Below are positions 42,812 through 54,290 of a stretch of 64,000 bases of DNA, piece after piece; the first letter of the stretch is position 1, and the number at the start of each line of letters is the position of its first letter. A program made the position numbers and the translations under genes. Source of the stretch: Anolis sagrei (taxonomy: Eukaryota; Chordata; Lepidosauria; Squamata; Anolidae); contig NC_090023.1 in assembly GCF_037176765.1 (NCBI RefSeq), forward strand, positions 143,316,366 to 143,380,365, in the 5' to 3' direction. The notes below the pieces were generated by a model. That model did not search any database. It had not been told where the DNA came from and saw nothing but the letters and a program-made list of their open reading frames with translations.

Positions 42812-43055
42812 AACCCCAGCTTCTGCCAACCTAGCAGTTCAAGAACATGCAAATTTGGGTAGATTTAGGTACCGCTCCTGCTGGGAGGTAAGGGCGCTCC
42901 ATGCAGTCATGCCGGCCACATGACCTTGGAGGTGTCTACGGACAACGTTGCTCTTCGGCTTAGAAATGGAGATGAGCACCAACCCCCAGAGTCGGACACG
43001 GCTGGACTTAATGTCCGGGGAATACCTTTACCTACCTTTACCTTCACCTTTAAGA
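42812..43055 (+). mobile_element. Sauria SINE, 5'-truncated
   Basis: CCCCAGCTTCTGCCAACCTA to GAGTCGGACACGGCTGGACT and (CCTTTA)n. AAGAAATA occurs just before and just after, a likely target duplication. Confidence 0.85.
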
Positions 43056-43895
43056 AATAATATTTGTACTATTTCTTATTACATTATGATTTTATGTAAT
43101 AATGGCTATTAATATTATTAGATGATCATATTGTTGATTCATAAGGAGTTACATAATTCGGCCCTTCCTCCGGGCAAAGTTGTGTTCAGTCCCTCCCACG
43201 CACCCCCCCCCCCCCCCCACCAATTGTAAGCCGGGTTTCCATCCCAGGGAAAAGTTGACCTTGCGGGAGGGGGGGGGGTTATGGGGCTCCACCTCCATCC
43301 TCTTGAAACCGCGGAGCCTGCCTTTGTAGCCTTCTCTCGCTCCCAACGGCGCCCAGTTGCTCTCCGACGTCAAGCGACCCTCTTGGTTTCCTTGGAAAGA
43401 GTTCTGCCTGCCTCTGCCTCCCTCTGAGGCCGAGAGAGTGTGCCCTGCTCGGTGGGCTCCCGCGGCTGAGCCGGTGAAGAAAAAGAGGCGCGTGTCAGGG
43501 GGAGCGAGGGGGTGCCGCACTTCGGGAGCCAGAACCAGTCACAAAAAGCTTTGCTTAAGAGAACTGTTACAGGAGAGGCTGGGACCCGTCCTCCACCTGG
43601 GCCAAACCCCTTCTGTGAGAACAAAGGGGAATTCCAGGAAGGGGGCGGGAAACCTGACAAAATAGTGTCACCTTAAGTGGATCGGTGGAAACATCAAAGG
43701 TGGGGCAGGAGGGACGGAGAAAGCGGGTGGGTCAAAGTATGGGCTTCCCTACAATCTTTCTAAAACCCTATCTACTTGATCTATCCATTTCCCATCATGC
43801 GGGCTTTTTTCTGATGTAGAATCCCATCCGAGCTGGGATTTCCTAGACTGCGGGGCTGCCTCACTCTCCTCCAAAAGCCGCTCTTCCTTCCTCCG
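43056..43895. other. GC-rich unique DNA
   Basis: No exon or repeat recognised apart from C and G runs near 43205 and 43270. CpG-containing; function unknown. Confidence 0.4.
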
Positions 43896-44795
43896 CTTGC
43901 TCCTTCCTTCCTTCCTTCCTTCCTTCCTTCCTTCCTTCCTTCCTTCCTTCCTTCCTTCCTTCCTTCCTCTTCTCCCTCCTTCCCTTTCCTTCCTTTCTTC
44001 CCCTCCCTCCCTCCCTCCCTTCCTTTATCCTCTCCTCTCCTTCCTTCTATCCATCCGTCCTTCCTTCCTTCTTTCGCTCCTTCCTTCCTTCCTTCCTTCC
44101 TTCCTTCCTTCCTCTTCTCCCTCCTTCCCTTTCCTTACTTTCTTCCCCTTCCTCCCTCCCTCCCTCCCTTTATCCTCTCCTCTCCTTCCTTCTATCCATC
44201 CGTCCTTCCTTCCTTCGCTCCTTCCTTCCTTCCTTCCTTCCTTCCTTCCTTCCTTCCTCTTCTCCCTCCTTCCCTTTCCTTACTTTCTTCCCCTTCCTCC
44301 CTCCCTCCCTCCCTTTATCCTCTCCTCTCCTTCCTTCTATCCATCCGTCCTTCCTTCCTTCGCTCCTTCCTTCCTTCCTTCCTTCCTTCCTTCCTTCCTT
44401 CCTTCCTTCCTTCCTTCCTTCTCTCCTTCCTTCCTTCCTCGTCTCCTTCCTCCCCTCCCCTCCCCTTTTCTCCTTCCTTCTCTCTTTCCTTCCTTCTTCG
44501 TCACCTTCCTTCCTCCCCTCTCCCCTCCCCTCCCCCTTCTCTCCTTCCTTCGCTCCTTCCTTCTTTCCTTCCTCCCCTCCTTCCTTCCTCCCATCCCTTC
44601 CCCCTCCCTTCTCTCCTTCCTTCCTTCTCTCCTTCCTTACTTCCTCGTCTCCTTCCTTCCTCCCCTCCACTCTCCTCCCTTCCCCTTCCTTCCTTCCTTC
44701 CTTCCTTCCTTCCTTCCTTCCTTCCTTCCTTCCTTCCTTCCTTCCTTCCTTCCTTCCTTCCTTCCTTGTCTCCTTCCTTCCTTCCCTCCTTCCTC
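43895..44795. repeat. (TTCC)n tract with 145-bp higher-order repeat
   Basis: About 900 bases of TTCC/TCCC words. The block beginning CCTCTTCTCCCTCC recurs at 43966, 44111 and 44256, each 145 bases apart and carrying CTATCCATCCGTCCTTCC. The 333-residue open frame here is an artefact. Confidence 0.92.
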
Positions 44796-45436
44796 TTCAG
44801 CCAGAGTGGGAGCCAAAGGGCGGAGCTGGGCCTTTGGGAAGGAGCTTGGGCTCATCGCCTACCTTTCTGAAGCTCCTCCACACGCGAGTTATATATAAGT
44901 ACGCAGGCATATCACAGTACTAAAAACTTCCTTTGGGATGCCTTTCCTTGAAACCATTGGTGTTTAATGCTTCGTGTCGCTAAGTCTCCTTTTTAAAGAG
45001 AAAAACAACAACAACAAGCATCCTAATTGAATGTTTGGTCTTATTCTAAAGTATATGGAAGACTACCAAATGAGGAAGGAATGTAAATACTTCGGAGGAC
45101 TAAGCGGGTCCTGATCCTGGTGGATAATATGCAATTCCAACCAAGACCTTTCTAACTTTGCTTGGCGAGGTAAGAGGCTTAGAGTCCGATTGGGAAGTAC
45201 TACAAGATGCAAAACAAAGAGGAGGTTTGAGCCTCCCAGATCTCCCAGGCTGTTTAGTTTGGATGAAAGATGGAGTTGGATGGGGTTTGGAATGAGATTT
45301 CTCTGCTGTGATCAACTGTCGGGCAAATGCACAGTTTAATAACAGCCCAACCAACAACAAAAAATCCTTAGTGTCTTGGTTTTTGGGCTGTTTCTGGGGT
45401 TATTTGAGGCATATATTCAAAAGAAGTTGCATCGAA
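44796..45436. other. No feature identified
   Basis: Unique-looking sequence without supported exon or repeat. Confidence 0.4.
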
Positions 45437-45441
45437 TATGA

Positions 45442-45495
<54 letters not shown>
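45437..45495. repeat. (AT)n(GA)n compound microsatellite
   Basis: About 13 AT units followed by about 15 GA units. Confidence 0.95.
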
Positions 45496-45497
<2 letters not shown>

Positions 45498-45827
45498 GAT
45501 GAGTACAAGCACATAGAATGCATGTGTGCATACATGATGTGCCTTTCAAGTCACCTCTTTTACTTGGGGCAATCACATGAATTTCATAGGATTTCTTCAA
45601 CAAGAGATACTTAAGAGGTCATTTGGCATTGTCTTCCTCTGAAACACAATCTAAAGTACCTGTACATTCCCTAGCAATATCCCACCCAAGGACTAGCCAG
45701 GCCCTACTTGGCTTCCAAGATCAGGTGGGAACAGGTACCTTCAAGTTATTTCGACTTCTATATGTAGGGGCAAATTTGCATATCTTCTTCTGTCTTCAAT
45801 TACTCGAAAGAAGCCATGCCCTCTGAA

Positions 45828-46205
45828 GAGCAGTTTAAAGAGCTGGGCATATTTAGTCTGCAGAAGAGAAGGCTAGAGAAGACATGAGAGCCATATTTAC
45901 ATATATTGAAAGGCTGTCAGGAGGAAGAGGGAGCAGGCTTGTTTTCTGCTGCCCTGGAGACTAGGACTGGGAGCAATGGGTCCAAATTACAGGAAAGGAG
46001 AATCCACCTTAGGAAGCACTTTCTGACTGTAAGAGCAGTTCAACAGTGGAACTCTCTGCTCCAGAGTCTGGTGGAAGCTTCTTCTTTGGAGGCTGTTGGG
46101 TGTGTGCTTTGAATTTGTTTTTTCTGCATGGCAGAGGGTTTGGACTGGATGACCCAAGTGGTCTCTTTCAGCTTGAGAATACTATGGTTCTATTATTCTA
46201 TTATG
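45828..46205 (+). mobile_element. CR1 LINE 3' end
   Basis: GCAGGCTTGTTTTCTGCTGC, ACAGTGGAACTCTCTGCTCC, GGGTTTGGACTGGATGACCC and the GGTTCTATTATTCTATTAT tail. Confidence 0.85.
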
Positions 46206-46429
46206 TGGGAAATTTGACTTAGAAGGGCTATTTAAAATATGAGATAAGGACTGCAGTGGTCCCTCAGGTATAACTAAATTCAAGAGCCACCCTGTAGTAG
46301 TAATTTTGACTAACTCCTATATGACAGACAAGTCACAATGCCGGAAACTGGTTTTGCTCAGCTTTGGCAAGAGAAGCAAACTGGCCTCTTCACCTCCTGT
46401 TGGCCAGCCCAGCACAGGTCCAAGGAGCC

Positions 46430-46520
46430 ATAATTTTAAATTTTTTGTATTGCTCTTTTTAAACTCTCTAATGTGGATAGATGTTAGCCAACTCCCCATG
46501 AGGAGAAAGGCAGGGTATAA

Positions 46521-46559
<39 letters not shown>
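46430..46559 (+). mobile_element. L2-type 3' tail with (TAA)n
   Basis: CCAACTCCCCATGAGGAGAA, AGGCAGGGTATAAG and (TAA)n at 46524-46560. Confidence 0.65.
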
Positions 46560-46562
<3 letters not shown>

Positions 46563-47055
46563 GGTTGTTGTAAGTTTTTCAGGCAATATGGCCATGTTCT
46601 AGAAGCATCCTCTCCTGACATTTTGCCTGCATCTATGGCAAGCACCCTCAGAGGATATATGCCATAGATGCAGGCAAAACATCAGGAGAGAATGCTTCTA
46701 GAACATGGCTATATAGCCCCAAAAAACCGACAACAACCCAGTGATTCCAGTCATGAAAGCCTTCAACAACAACAACAATTCTGCCACTGTACCCTGCCAT
46801 GGCCAGTACCTTCAGTGGATATAAGTAAAGATGATGATGATAATAATAATAATAATGGGTTGTTGTAGGTTTTTCGGTCTATATGGCCATGTTCTAGAAG
46901 CATTCTCTCCTGACGTTTTGCTTGCATCTATGGCAAGCATCCTCAGAGGATGTATGCCATGGATGCAGGCAAAACATCAGGAGAGAATGCTTCTAGAACA
47001 TGGCCATATAACCCCAAAAAACTACAACCCAGTGATTCCAGTCATGAAAGCCTTC

Positions 47056-47091
<36 letters not shown>

Positions 47092-47140
47092 AATTCTGCC
47101 ACTGTATCCTGCCATGGCCAGTACATTCATTGGACAATTC
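46557..47140. mobile_element. Tandemly duplicated hairpin Penelope derivative
   Basis: Two consecutive units, about 46557-46855 and 46853-47140. Each begins AATGGGTTGTTGTA, contains the inverted pair GCCATGTTCTAGAAGCAT / ATGCTTCTAGAACATGGC, and ends (AAC)n AATTCTGCCACTGTA.CCTG CCATGGCCAGTAC. Because the non-Penelope flank is duplicated too, this is a local tandem duplication. Confidence 0.75.
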
Positions 47141-47194
47141 AAGAAATCCATCTCTCTGTAGGGCTATGTGTGTGTCTAGAGAGAGAGAGAAATT

Positions 47195-47324
47195 CATATA
47201 ATCCTAAAATTGGAAGAGACCACAAGGACCATCCAACCAACCTCCTGCCATGCAGGATCACACAATCAGACCACCCACGACAGATGGCCATCCAGTTCCT
47301 GCTTTAAAACCTCCAAAGAAGACA
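47195..47324 (-). mobile_element. CR1 3' end, interrupted by hAT element
   Basis: CATATAATCCTAAAATTGGA to CTTTAAAACCTCCAAAGAAG; continues at 47873-47931 beyond the hAT insertion. Confidence 0.75.
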
Positions 47325-47332
47325 CTCCACCA

Positions 47333-47864
47333 CAGGCCTGTAGCGAGGGGGGGGGGGTTAGGGGTTCACCCCCCCCCCGGAAATGTTTCAGATTTTTTTT
47401 TAAAAAAAACTGGTTTACTCATGAATTTTAGCTGGTTAACCAAGTCCCCATGCTAAGTCTATAAGATGCAAAAAATTAAGAGTCCCTCCAGAACTGTAAG
47501 CACTATCTCAAGCAAATATTGAAAATTTATTCACACTGTCATTACTTGCAGCAATAGCCGATGTAGTGAAGCAACCAAGTTGGGTGTGTGTGTGTTGAAT
47601 GCTCTCATTAAGGAGGCCAGACTTGGTGGAGGTGGTTGACAGGGGTGGAGCTGCAGGCTATTGAAGGTTGCTCTGCCCCCTGCTGTGCTCTTTGCTTCAG
47701 AGCTAGGAGGCAGGTTTCAACACCCCCAGGGGCGGCTCACCCATTACGCAAAGTAAGCATTTGCAGTATAGTTGATTTTGCCTAGGAGCACTCTTGGGGG
47801 AAAATAGACCTTGACATATGCGAGTTTCAACCCCTCCCGAAATTTTTTTCTGACTATGGCCCTG
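47333..47864. mobile_element. hAT-type element with perfect 8-bp duplication
   Basis: CAGGCCTGTAGCGAGG and, inverted, CAGGGCCATAGTCAG are the ends. CTCCACCA flanks both sides (47325-47332, 47865-47872), and the CR1 host resumes in register. 532 bases, with C- and G-runs that could fold on each other near the left end. No transposase. Confidence 0.88.
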
Positions 47865-47931
47865 CTCCACCATACTCCAAAGCAGAGTATTTTACTGGTG
47901 AATGGCTCTTATCATCAGGAAGTTCTTCAAG

Positions 47932-48066
47932 CAGTGGTTCCCAATCTTTGGGCTTCCAGATGTTTTGGACTTCAGCTCCAAGAAATCCCAGCCATCTTAC
48001 CAGTTTTTAGGAGCGGTGGGAGCTGAAGTCTAAGACACCTGGAGGCCCAAAGGTTGGGAACCACTG
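47932..48066. mobile_element. Palindromic hAT MITE, second subfamily
   Basis: CAGTGGTTCCCAATCTTTGG to CCAAAGGTTGGGAACCACTG with mirrored CTTCAGCTCC/GGAGCTGAAG-like arms. Confidence 0.8.
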
Positions 48067-49182
48067 GGATCTCTTTTCCTGCAATTTGAATGTCCCTGAC
48101 TCTCATCCTAGCTGAATGGCTCTGTGGCCAGTCTAGCAAATGCTCCTCCTGCACCAAAACTGTGACCCAATTAAAGGTGGGCAACAAATATTAGCAGTAG
48201 ATTTGACCAACTAAACACCCTAATCTGGTTTTCTGGAACAAGCAAAAACAAACCGGAGCTTCTTTTTAATGTAGCTTCATGCAAACCTGGCTGTTTCTAT
48301 GATGGATCTTCTCATGACAGTTCAGGTATCCAAAGTGACAACTTTTAAAAAAATCCTGGCTCCTTTGGTAAAAAACATACAGCCATTTCAAGGAACAAAA
48401 CTACACTTTAAAGGACTTTGATAACATGCAGTGTCTTTGTAAAAAGCAGTGGTGGGATTTTTTTCAGCAGTTGCAGAGTGTCACCAGAAGGATCCATTGG
48501 AGGATAGGACTATTTGAGTTCTCAATAACAAATCAAGCACATACTTCCCTACAGTTAGTCATGTTCATAGATTCTGCAGCCACAGATTCGATTATCCACC
48601 GCTGGAAAATATTTTTTAAAAATTCCCTCAAACAAATCTTAATGTACTATTTTATACAAAGGACACCAGTTTACATTGCCATCACATATAATGGGGATTT
48701 GAACATTCATGGATTTGTATATGTACACAGTATGTGCCTTGGAACCAAACGCCAGCAGATATCATGGGGCCCACTTTAACCCAGTTGCGTCCCCAGGAAC
48801 TTTTTGTCAAATACATTGCCTGAAAAGGCCACCAAAGTTATCAGTTACCAAAAGCTAAAAATAATAAATAGAAGGGTAAGTCTAAGTCATAATGTCCTCC
48901 AAATTGCACTTGGAAAACTTCAATAAAGACAATGTAATATTTCTGATACAAACTATTTTAGTGGCATTCATCTATCAATAAGAAGACATAAGGTATGACC
49001 AGGGAACAACATTTTTCCTAGAAAGATTTTTAAAAGTCCATGTGTCGATTTCAAATTTGTAAAACAACTTTGGATAAATCAATTTGAAGTAAGGCATCCA
49101 GATATCAAGGTGTAATGTCCTGATGTATACAGTACTAATATTTAGAATGATATGGCCATTTTTGGGCTTTGTAATATACAAA
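48067..49182. other. No feature identified
   Basis: About 1.1 kb of unique AT-rich sequence; no exon-like signal. Confidence 0.4.
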
Positions 49183-49184
49183 TG

Positions 49185-49500
49185 GGTCCCCTGGTTGCGC
49201 AGTGAGTTAAACCTCTGAGCTGCTGAACTTGCTGACCGAGAGGTTGGTGGTTCGAGTCGGGGAGTGGAGTGAGCTCCTGCTGTTAGGCCCAGCTTCTGCC
49301 AATCTAGCAGTTTGAGAACATGTAAATGTGAGTGGATCAATAGATACCGCTTCTGTGGGAAGATAATGGTGCTCCCTGCAGTCATGCTGGTCACATGACC
49401 TTGGAGGTGTCTATGGACAACACCAACTCTTCAACTTAGAAATGGAGATGAGCACCACCCCCCAGTCGGTCACAACTAGACTTAATGTCATAAGAAACCT
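49185..49500 (+). mobile_element. Sauria SINE
   Basis: CCCCTGGTTGCGCAGTGAGT tRNA head, box B-like GGTTGGTGGTTCGAGTCGG, body CACATGACCTTGGAGGTGTC and tail AGACTTAATGTCATAAGAAA. Confidence 0.9.
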
Positions 49501-49612
49501 GTACCTTTTATGAGTTGCCAAAAGTCACAGAGGCTGGATCTGCACTGCCCTATAGCCCAGGATCTCATTCTAGACTAGACTTAATATCAGAGGAAACCTT
49601 TTACCTTTACTA
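49501..49612 (+). mobile_element. B-type MITE arm followed by a second SINE tail
   Basis: TATGAGTTGCCAAAAGTCAC, then CTGGATCTGCACTGCCCTAT (MITE arm), then a repeat of the SINE 3' tail (AGACTTAATATCAGAGGAAA). Confidence 0.6.
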
Positions 49613-49674
49613 ATATGCAAATAAAGCTTTTATTCAGGCAGTACACCTTATTAGATATCCTAGATCAGGTCTGT

Positions 49675-49793
49675 ACAACCTGTGGCCCTCAGGCGTTTGG
49701 GCCTCTAACTCTCAGAAGCACTAGGCAGCTTATTCAATGGTCAGGAATTCTGGGAGCTGTAGTCCAAAACACCTGGAGGTTGTGCAGGTCTGT
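49675..49793. mobile_element. hAT-like palindromic MITE, third subfamily
   Basis: CAGGTCTGTACAACCTGTGG to GGTTGTGCAGGTCTG, arms with CTAACTCTCAGAAG and TTCTGGGAGCTGTAG. Confidence 0.6.
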
Positions 49794-50077
49794 CCTAAAT
49801 GAATTTAACCTTGCCAGGAAAGAGGAAACCAGTTTGGAAGAACTGGGGAGAATAGTAGAAATAGTTAACCAAGCTTCTAGTGTGTCTCCCCCTCCCCGCA
49901 CTCACTTATCCTCATCTAGTAGAGCCATGGTTGGTTGTGTCCCCTTCTGCATGTGGCTCTTCAGACTGCCCCCTTTCTGCCAATTGTAGCCACAGCTTAT
50001 CTATTCCAATGTCACACCATGCAATGTCAGAGAATCCCGTGTGGATCATGCACTACAGCTGAAAGTTTTAGGTCTGG

Positions 50078-50204
50078 ATTGCTGTGAGTTTTTTGGGCTG
50101 TATGGCCATGTTCCAGTAGCATTCTCTCCTGACATTTCACCTGCATCTGTGGCAAGCATCCTCAGAGGTTTGTTCAGAGGTCTATTGGAGGTCTATTGGA
50201 AATT

Positions 50205-50240
<36 letters not shown>

Positions 50241-50385
50241 TGTCCTCTGAGGATGCTTGCCATAGATGTAGGCAAAACATCAGGAGAGAATGCTACTGGA
50301 ACATGGCCATACAACCCGAAAAACTCACAGCAACTCAGTGATTGTGACCATGAAAGCCTTCAACAACACCTCTTTAGCTCTTGAA
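50078..50385. mobile_element. Hairpin Penelope derivative with (GT)n loop
   Basis: GAGTTTTTTGGGCTGTATGG ... GCATCCTCAGAGG, then (GT)n at 50203-50237, then CCTCTGAGGATGCTTGCCAT ... GCCATACAACCCGAAAAACTC (first 20 bases). The microsatellite forms the loop of the hairpin. Confidence 0.8.
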
Positions 50386-51214
50386 GTCTTTTGGGGACAA
50401 AGCCGAATTTCTTTAGCAGCTGTTGTTCCTTGAGGTATACGCAGAGACACTATTAAATGGGCTTTTACAGCAATACCAGGTGAAGGTCTGGTGATGAATG
50501 ACAGGCTGATGAGCTCAAGAGGATTAGTAATGAGATCTAGAGATTTCCAGCTTTGTTTTCTCTGTTGTGAACACTGTTTGGTCCAGCGTGGACTTGAGGT
50601 CATTATGAACCGATCGCTATTTAGTAAGGCATCAAACACATTGGTAATACCCTAATCCTCTTCTCATTTAAGAGACACAGGCAAAAGACCAGGGCAGACC
50701 CAAAACAAATAAATATGAGAAATATTTCAGTGCACCAGAGTCCTATCAGCTGGGGCCACGTGTGTGGTGTTCCTGTGTGCACACAATAAAAGCTCATCTG
50801 CAGGAGGGAGAGAAAGTCACTTGATTTGGGGCTTGAGTTCAGCTGCTTTGACCCTTGTGCTAAAACATCAGGTTGAATGGGACAGAAAGTTATTCTTGTG
50901 CTTTCATGTTGAATTGCCTTTCTCTCCATGGATTTCAACAGCAAATAGCCCCACTGACCAGTGCCCTTAACTGTCTCCTTGAAATTTCCTACTGGTGAGT
51001 GTCAGGATGCATTTAAAAATATAAGGAAAAACTTTTTTTGCAAGGATTCTCCATGAAAGGTAGGGTAGAAATTCTTTGTGAAGATAAGAACAGGATTACA
51101 ATATTCACACTTTGGGACCATATTTGGGGGAAATGCAGCTCAAAATAGCTGAAAGAAATACACTCAAAAACCATTTTAAAACATAGCAGAATACGAATAT
51201 ATATATAGAATGCA
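50386..51214. other. No feature identified
   Basis: Unique-looking sequence. Open frames on both strands match no family I know. Confidence 0.4.
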
Positions 51215-51382
51215 TATATAAACCACACTTGCCTAGTTTCCAACAGACCTCACAACCTCTGAGGATGCCTGCCATAGATGTGGGCGAAACGTCAGGAGAG
51301 AATGCTTTCGGAACATGGCCATACAGCCCGGAAAACGCGCCACAACCCAGTGATTCCGGCCATGAAAGCCTTCAACAACATG
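51215..51382 (+). mobile_element. Penelope 3'-tail fragment, single arm
   Basis: ACCTCACAACCTCTGAGGAT, GTGGGCGAAACGTCAGGAGA, GCCATACAGCCCGGAAAACG, ATGAAAGCCTTCAACAACAT; the tail is well preserved. Confidence 0.8.
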
Positions 51383-51558
51383 TAGTAGAAGTGTTTGCAG
51401 AAGCCAGTTTTGATCTATTCCAAATGATATATGTTGCTAATGGCATATATCAAAGCTTCTCAAATTGTGTTCCTCCAGATGTTTTGGACTTCAGCTCCCA
51501 CAATTCCAAACAGTTGGTAAACTGACTGGGATTTCTGGGAGCTGAAGACCATCCAAAA

Positions 51559-52397
51559 CTATGATTCTCAACCTTCCTAATGCTGCGACCCCTTAATACA
51601 GTTCCTCATGTTGTGGTGACCCCTAACCATAAAATTATTTTCATTGCTACTTCATAACTGTAATTTTGCTACTGTTATGAATCGTCATGTAAATATCTGA
51701 TATGCAGGATGTAATTTTCATTCACTGGACCAAATTTGGCACAAATACCTGATCGCCCAAATTTGAATATTTATAGGGCTGAGGGAGGGATTGATTTAGT
51801 CTTTTTGGAGTTGTAGTTTCTGGAATTTATAGTTAACCTACAATCAAACAGTATTCTGAACTCCACCAATGGAGATGAACCAAACTTGGCACTCCCATGA
51901 CCAACTGAAAACACTGGAAGGGTTTGGTGGGCATTGACCTTGAGTTTTGGAGTTGTAGTTCACCTACATCCAGAGAGCACTGTGGTCTCAAACAGTGATG
52001 TATCTGGACCATACTTGGCACAAATACTCAATATGCCCAAATGTGAACACTGGTGGGATTTGGAGAAAATAGACCTTGACACTTGGAAGTTGTAGTTGCT
52101 GTGATTTATAGTTCGCCTACAATCAAAGAGCATTCTGAACCTCACCGACGACAGAATTGGGCCAAACTTCCCACACAGAGATCCCCATGACCAACAGAAC
52201 ATACTGCAGGGATTTGGGATGACGTGACAGTGATTTAGAGGAGATGTAGTTCACCTACATCCGAAGAGCACTGTGACTATGCCAAAGAGATTCCTAGGAC
52301 CATCAGAAATATGTGTTTTCTGATGTTCTTTGGTGACCCCTCTGAAACCCCCTTGTGACCCCCTCAGGGGCCCTAATCCTGAGGTTGAGAAACACTG
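51559..52397 (+). mobile_element. SPIN-like hAT element with internal tandem units
   Basis: TTCTCAACCTTCCTAATGCT, GCGACCCCTTAATACAGTTC, AATTTTGCTACTGTTATGAA, AATATCTGATATGCAGGATG at the left; ACCCCCTTGTGACCCCCTCA and GAGGTTGAGAAACACTG at the right. The interior carries the same alternating units as 21533-22858 but fewer of them. An older hAT fragment adjoins at 51445-51558. Confidence 0.78.
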
Positions 52398-53523
52398 GCT
52401 TATCTGGAGGGCTGGCAACCCCAGTAAATACTGCTATGGGACCTCTTTCCAGCTATCATTAAATGAAGGTAGCGGCTAGTCTTTTTGTTCTACTAAGTGG
52501 GGAGAGAAGTCATTGACATGGAGGTAAGTTTACACATAGTTATGAAGAGCTTGAATCACAATCAGTTTTCAACCTAGTTCATCAACTTCCACCTTTGCAG
52601 CATCTAATGCATTTCTGGTTTCTCAAAAAACCGCTGCTAATTGCTTGCCAGGACAAATATACTCTCCTTGGTATGCCCTTAGATTGGAGCTGAAAAAGTA
52701 AAACATTGCAGGCAAAATGTATTTACATTGTTTACATTCGTTGTTACTAAGTTTGGAGACAGCAAACTCAGATAGTCTTGGAAAGGCTGCTGGCTACCTG
52801 TTCCTGCCACTGTTGCAGTTTGCGTTCTTGCATCCTCTATCAATTTGCATGACTTCTATCCTTGCATCACTAGAAGTTACATATATAAAATATAATCAAA
52901 GACTCATCATTCCTTTTCCTTCTCTTCTTTTTAAAAGATGCGTTCATTTGCTGGATGGACTGTAATAATAAAGTGCTACACTACAGTAAATAAATTGCAC
53001 AATATGGCAGCTGATGGTTGTGTGCAAGGAATTCAATGTCTTTTTTTGTGTGTCACCCAGAGGCACTCTCTGTTTCCCAACTTGGGGATCAGGTGGGTGA
53101 CCTTGGGCCAGGCATGGTCTCTCAGCCCCCAAGGCCAAGTCACTCTTCACCTGCTCTTACCTTGGCTGTGCACTCCTGATGTCCCAAGATATACAACAGA
53201 CTGAAAGGAAGACTGCGAGGAAACTAAAGGACAGTCCTCTGACCCCACTGCTCTTTTCCTTCCTACACACAGTTGATATCCCCGTAGTTACTGAGCATTC
53301 TGGCTGCTGACGTTAGTCTACAAGACAAAGAAAACAAAAAAATAACACATTGCCTTCTGTTAGAAAAAAATACATTACAAATAATAATGTGTGTGACACA
53401 AACAAGGGAAAAACCCCACAAAATTGAAATTTTCACTGAATGGCGACAGAAGGGAAATAATGCAAAACACAGGGAAAAAACAAAGTGATTTTCTCAACAT
53501 GAGGGTTTTTTAAAGTCATTGTA
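52398..53523. other. Unique DNA
   Basis: No exon. A MIR-like stretch (GGTGACCTTGGGCCAGGCAT, TCTCTCAGCC) at 53080-53135 may be a SINE scrap; otherwise nothing recognised. Confidence 0.35.
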
Positions 53524-53846
53524 AAAGGTTTCCCCTTGACATTAAGTCTAATCGTGTCTAACTCTTGGGTGTGGTGCTCATCTCCATTTCTAAGCCGAAG
53601 AGCTGGCGTTGTCTGTAGACACCTCCAAGGTCATGTGGCTGGCATGACTGCATGGAGCGCTGTTACCTTCCCGCCAGAGTGGTACCTATTGAGCTACCCA
53701 ATTTACATGTTTTCAAACTGCTAGGTTGGCAGAAGCTGGGGCTAACAACGAGAGCTCACCCCATCCCGTGGATTCAAGCAGCCGACCTTCCAGTCAGCAA
53801 GTTGTGCAGTTTAACAGTTTAACCTGCTGCACCACCACGGCCCACA
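53524..53846 (-). mobile_element. Sauria SINE
   Basis: GTTTCCCCTTGACATTAAGT, GCTCATCTCCATTTCTAAGC, CCAAGGTCATGTGGCTGGCA and tRNA head GTTTAACCTGCTGCACCACC at its 5' end. Confidence 0.9.
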
Positions 53847-54290
53847 AGTAAATAGTAATGGTAATGTGTAGTAATTATTAGATGTAAATCAAGTTCAAAA
53901 AATTATTGGTTAAAAAACACTTTCCCCCCAAGGTCCATTAAATGTATCTTATTTTTTAAATAGTTTGCAATACGGGGAACATGTAGAGAATAAAATCTCA
54001 AAAGAGGACTGGGCTTGTCTTTCTCCTACAAATTCAAAAAGCCCAGGCCATGACACAGTGCAATTGGGAAAAGAGAGAAGCCCTGAAATAACACTTTTCC
54101 TCCCCTGTTATTAGAAGGGGATTTCATGCATGTGGAGTTGTCAGAAAGGATCCCTGGCAGAGATACCAGAAAAGTGGCTTCAAAAGGGGATGATTATTAG
54201 TCACATGTTAGATTTACAATCTTGACAAACACATTTATTGATTGATTAATTACATTGTTTAACTAATTTGATTACTGACATACATGGTAA

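Noticed and set aside
43897-44898. 333-residue open frame rich in FLPS repeats
   Set aside because: Translation of (TTCC)n.
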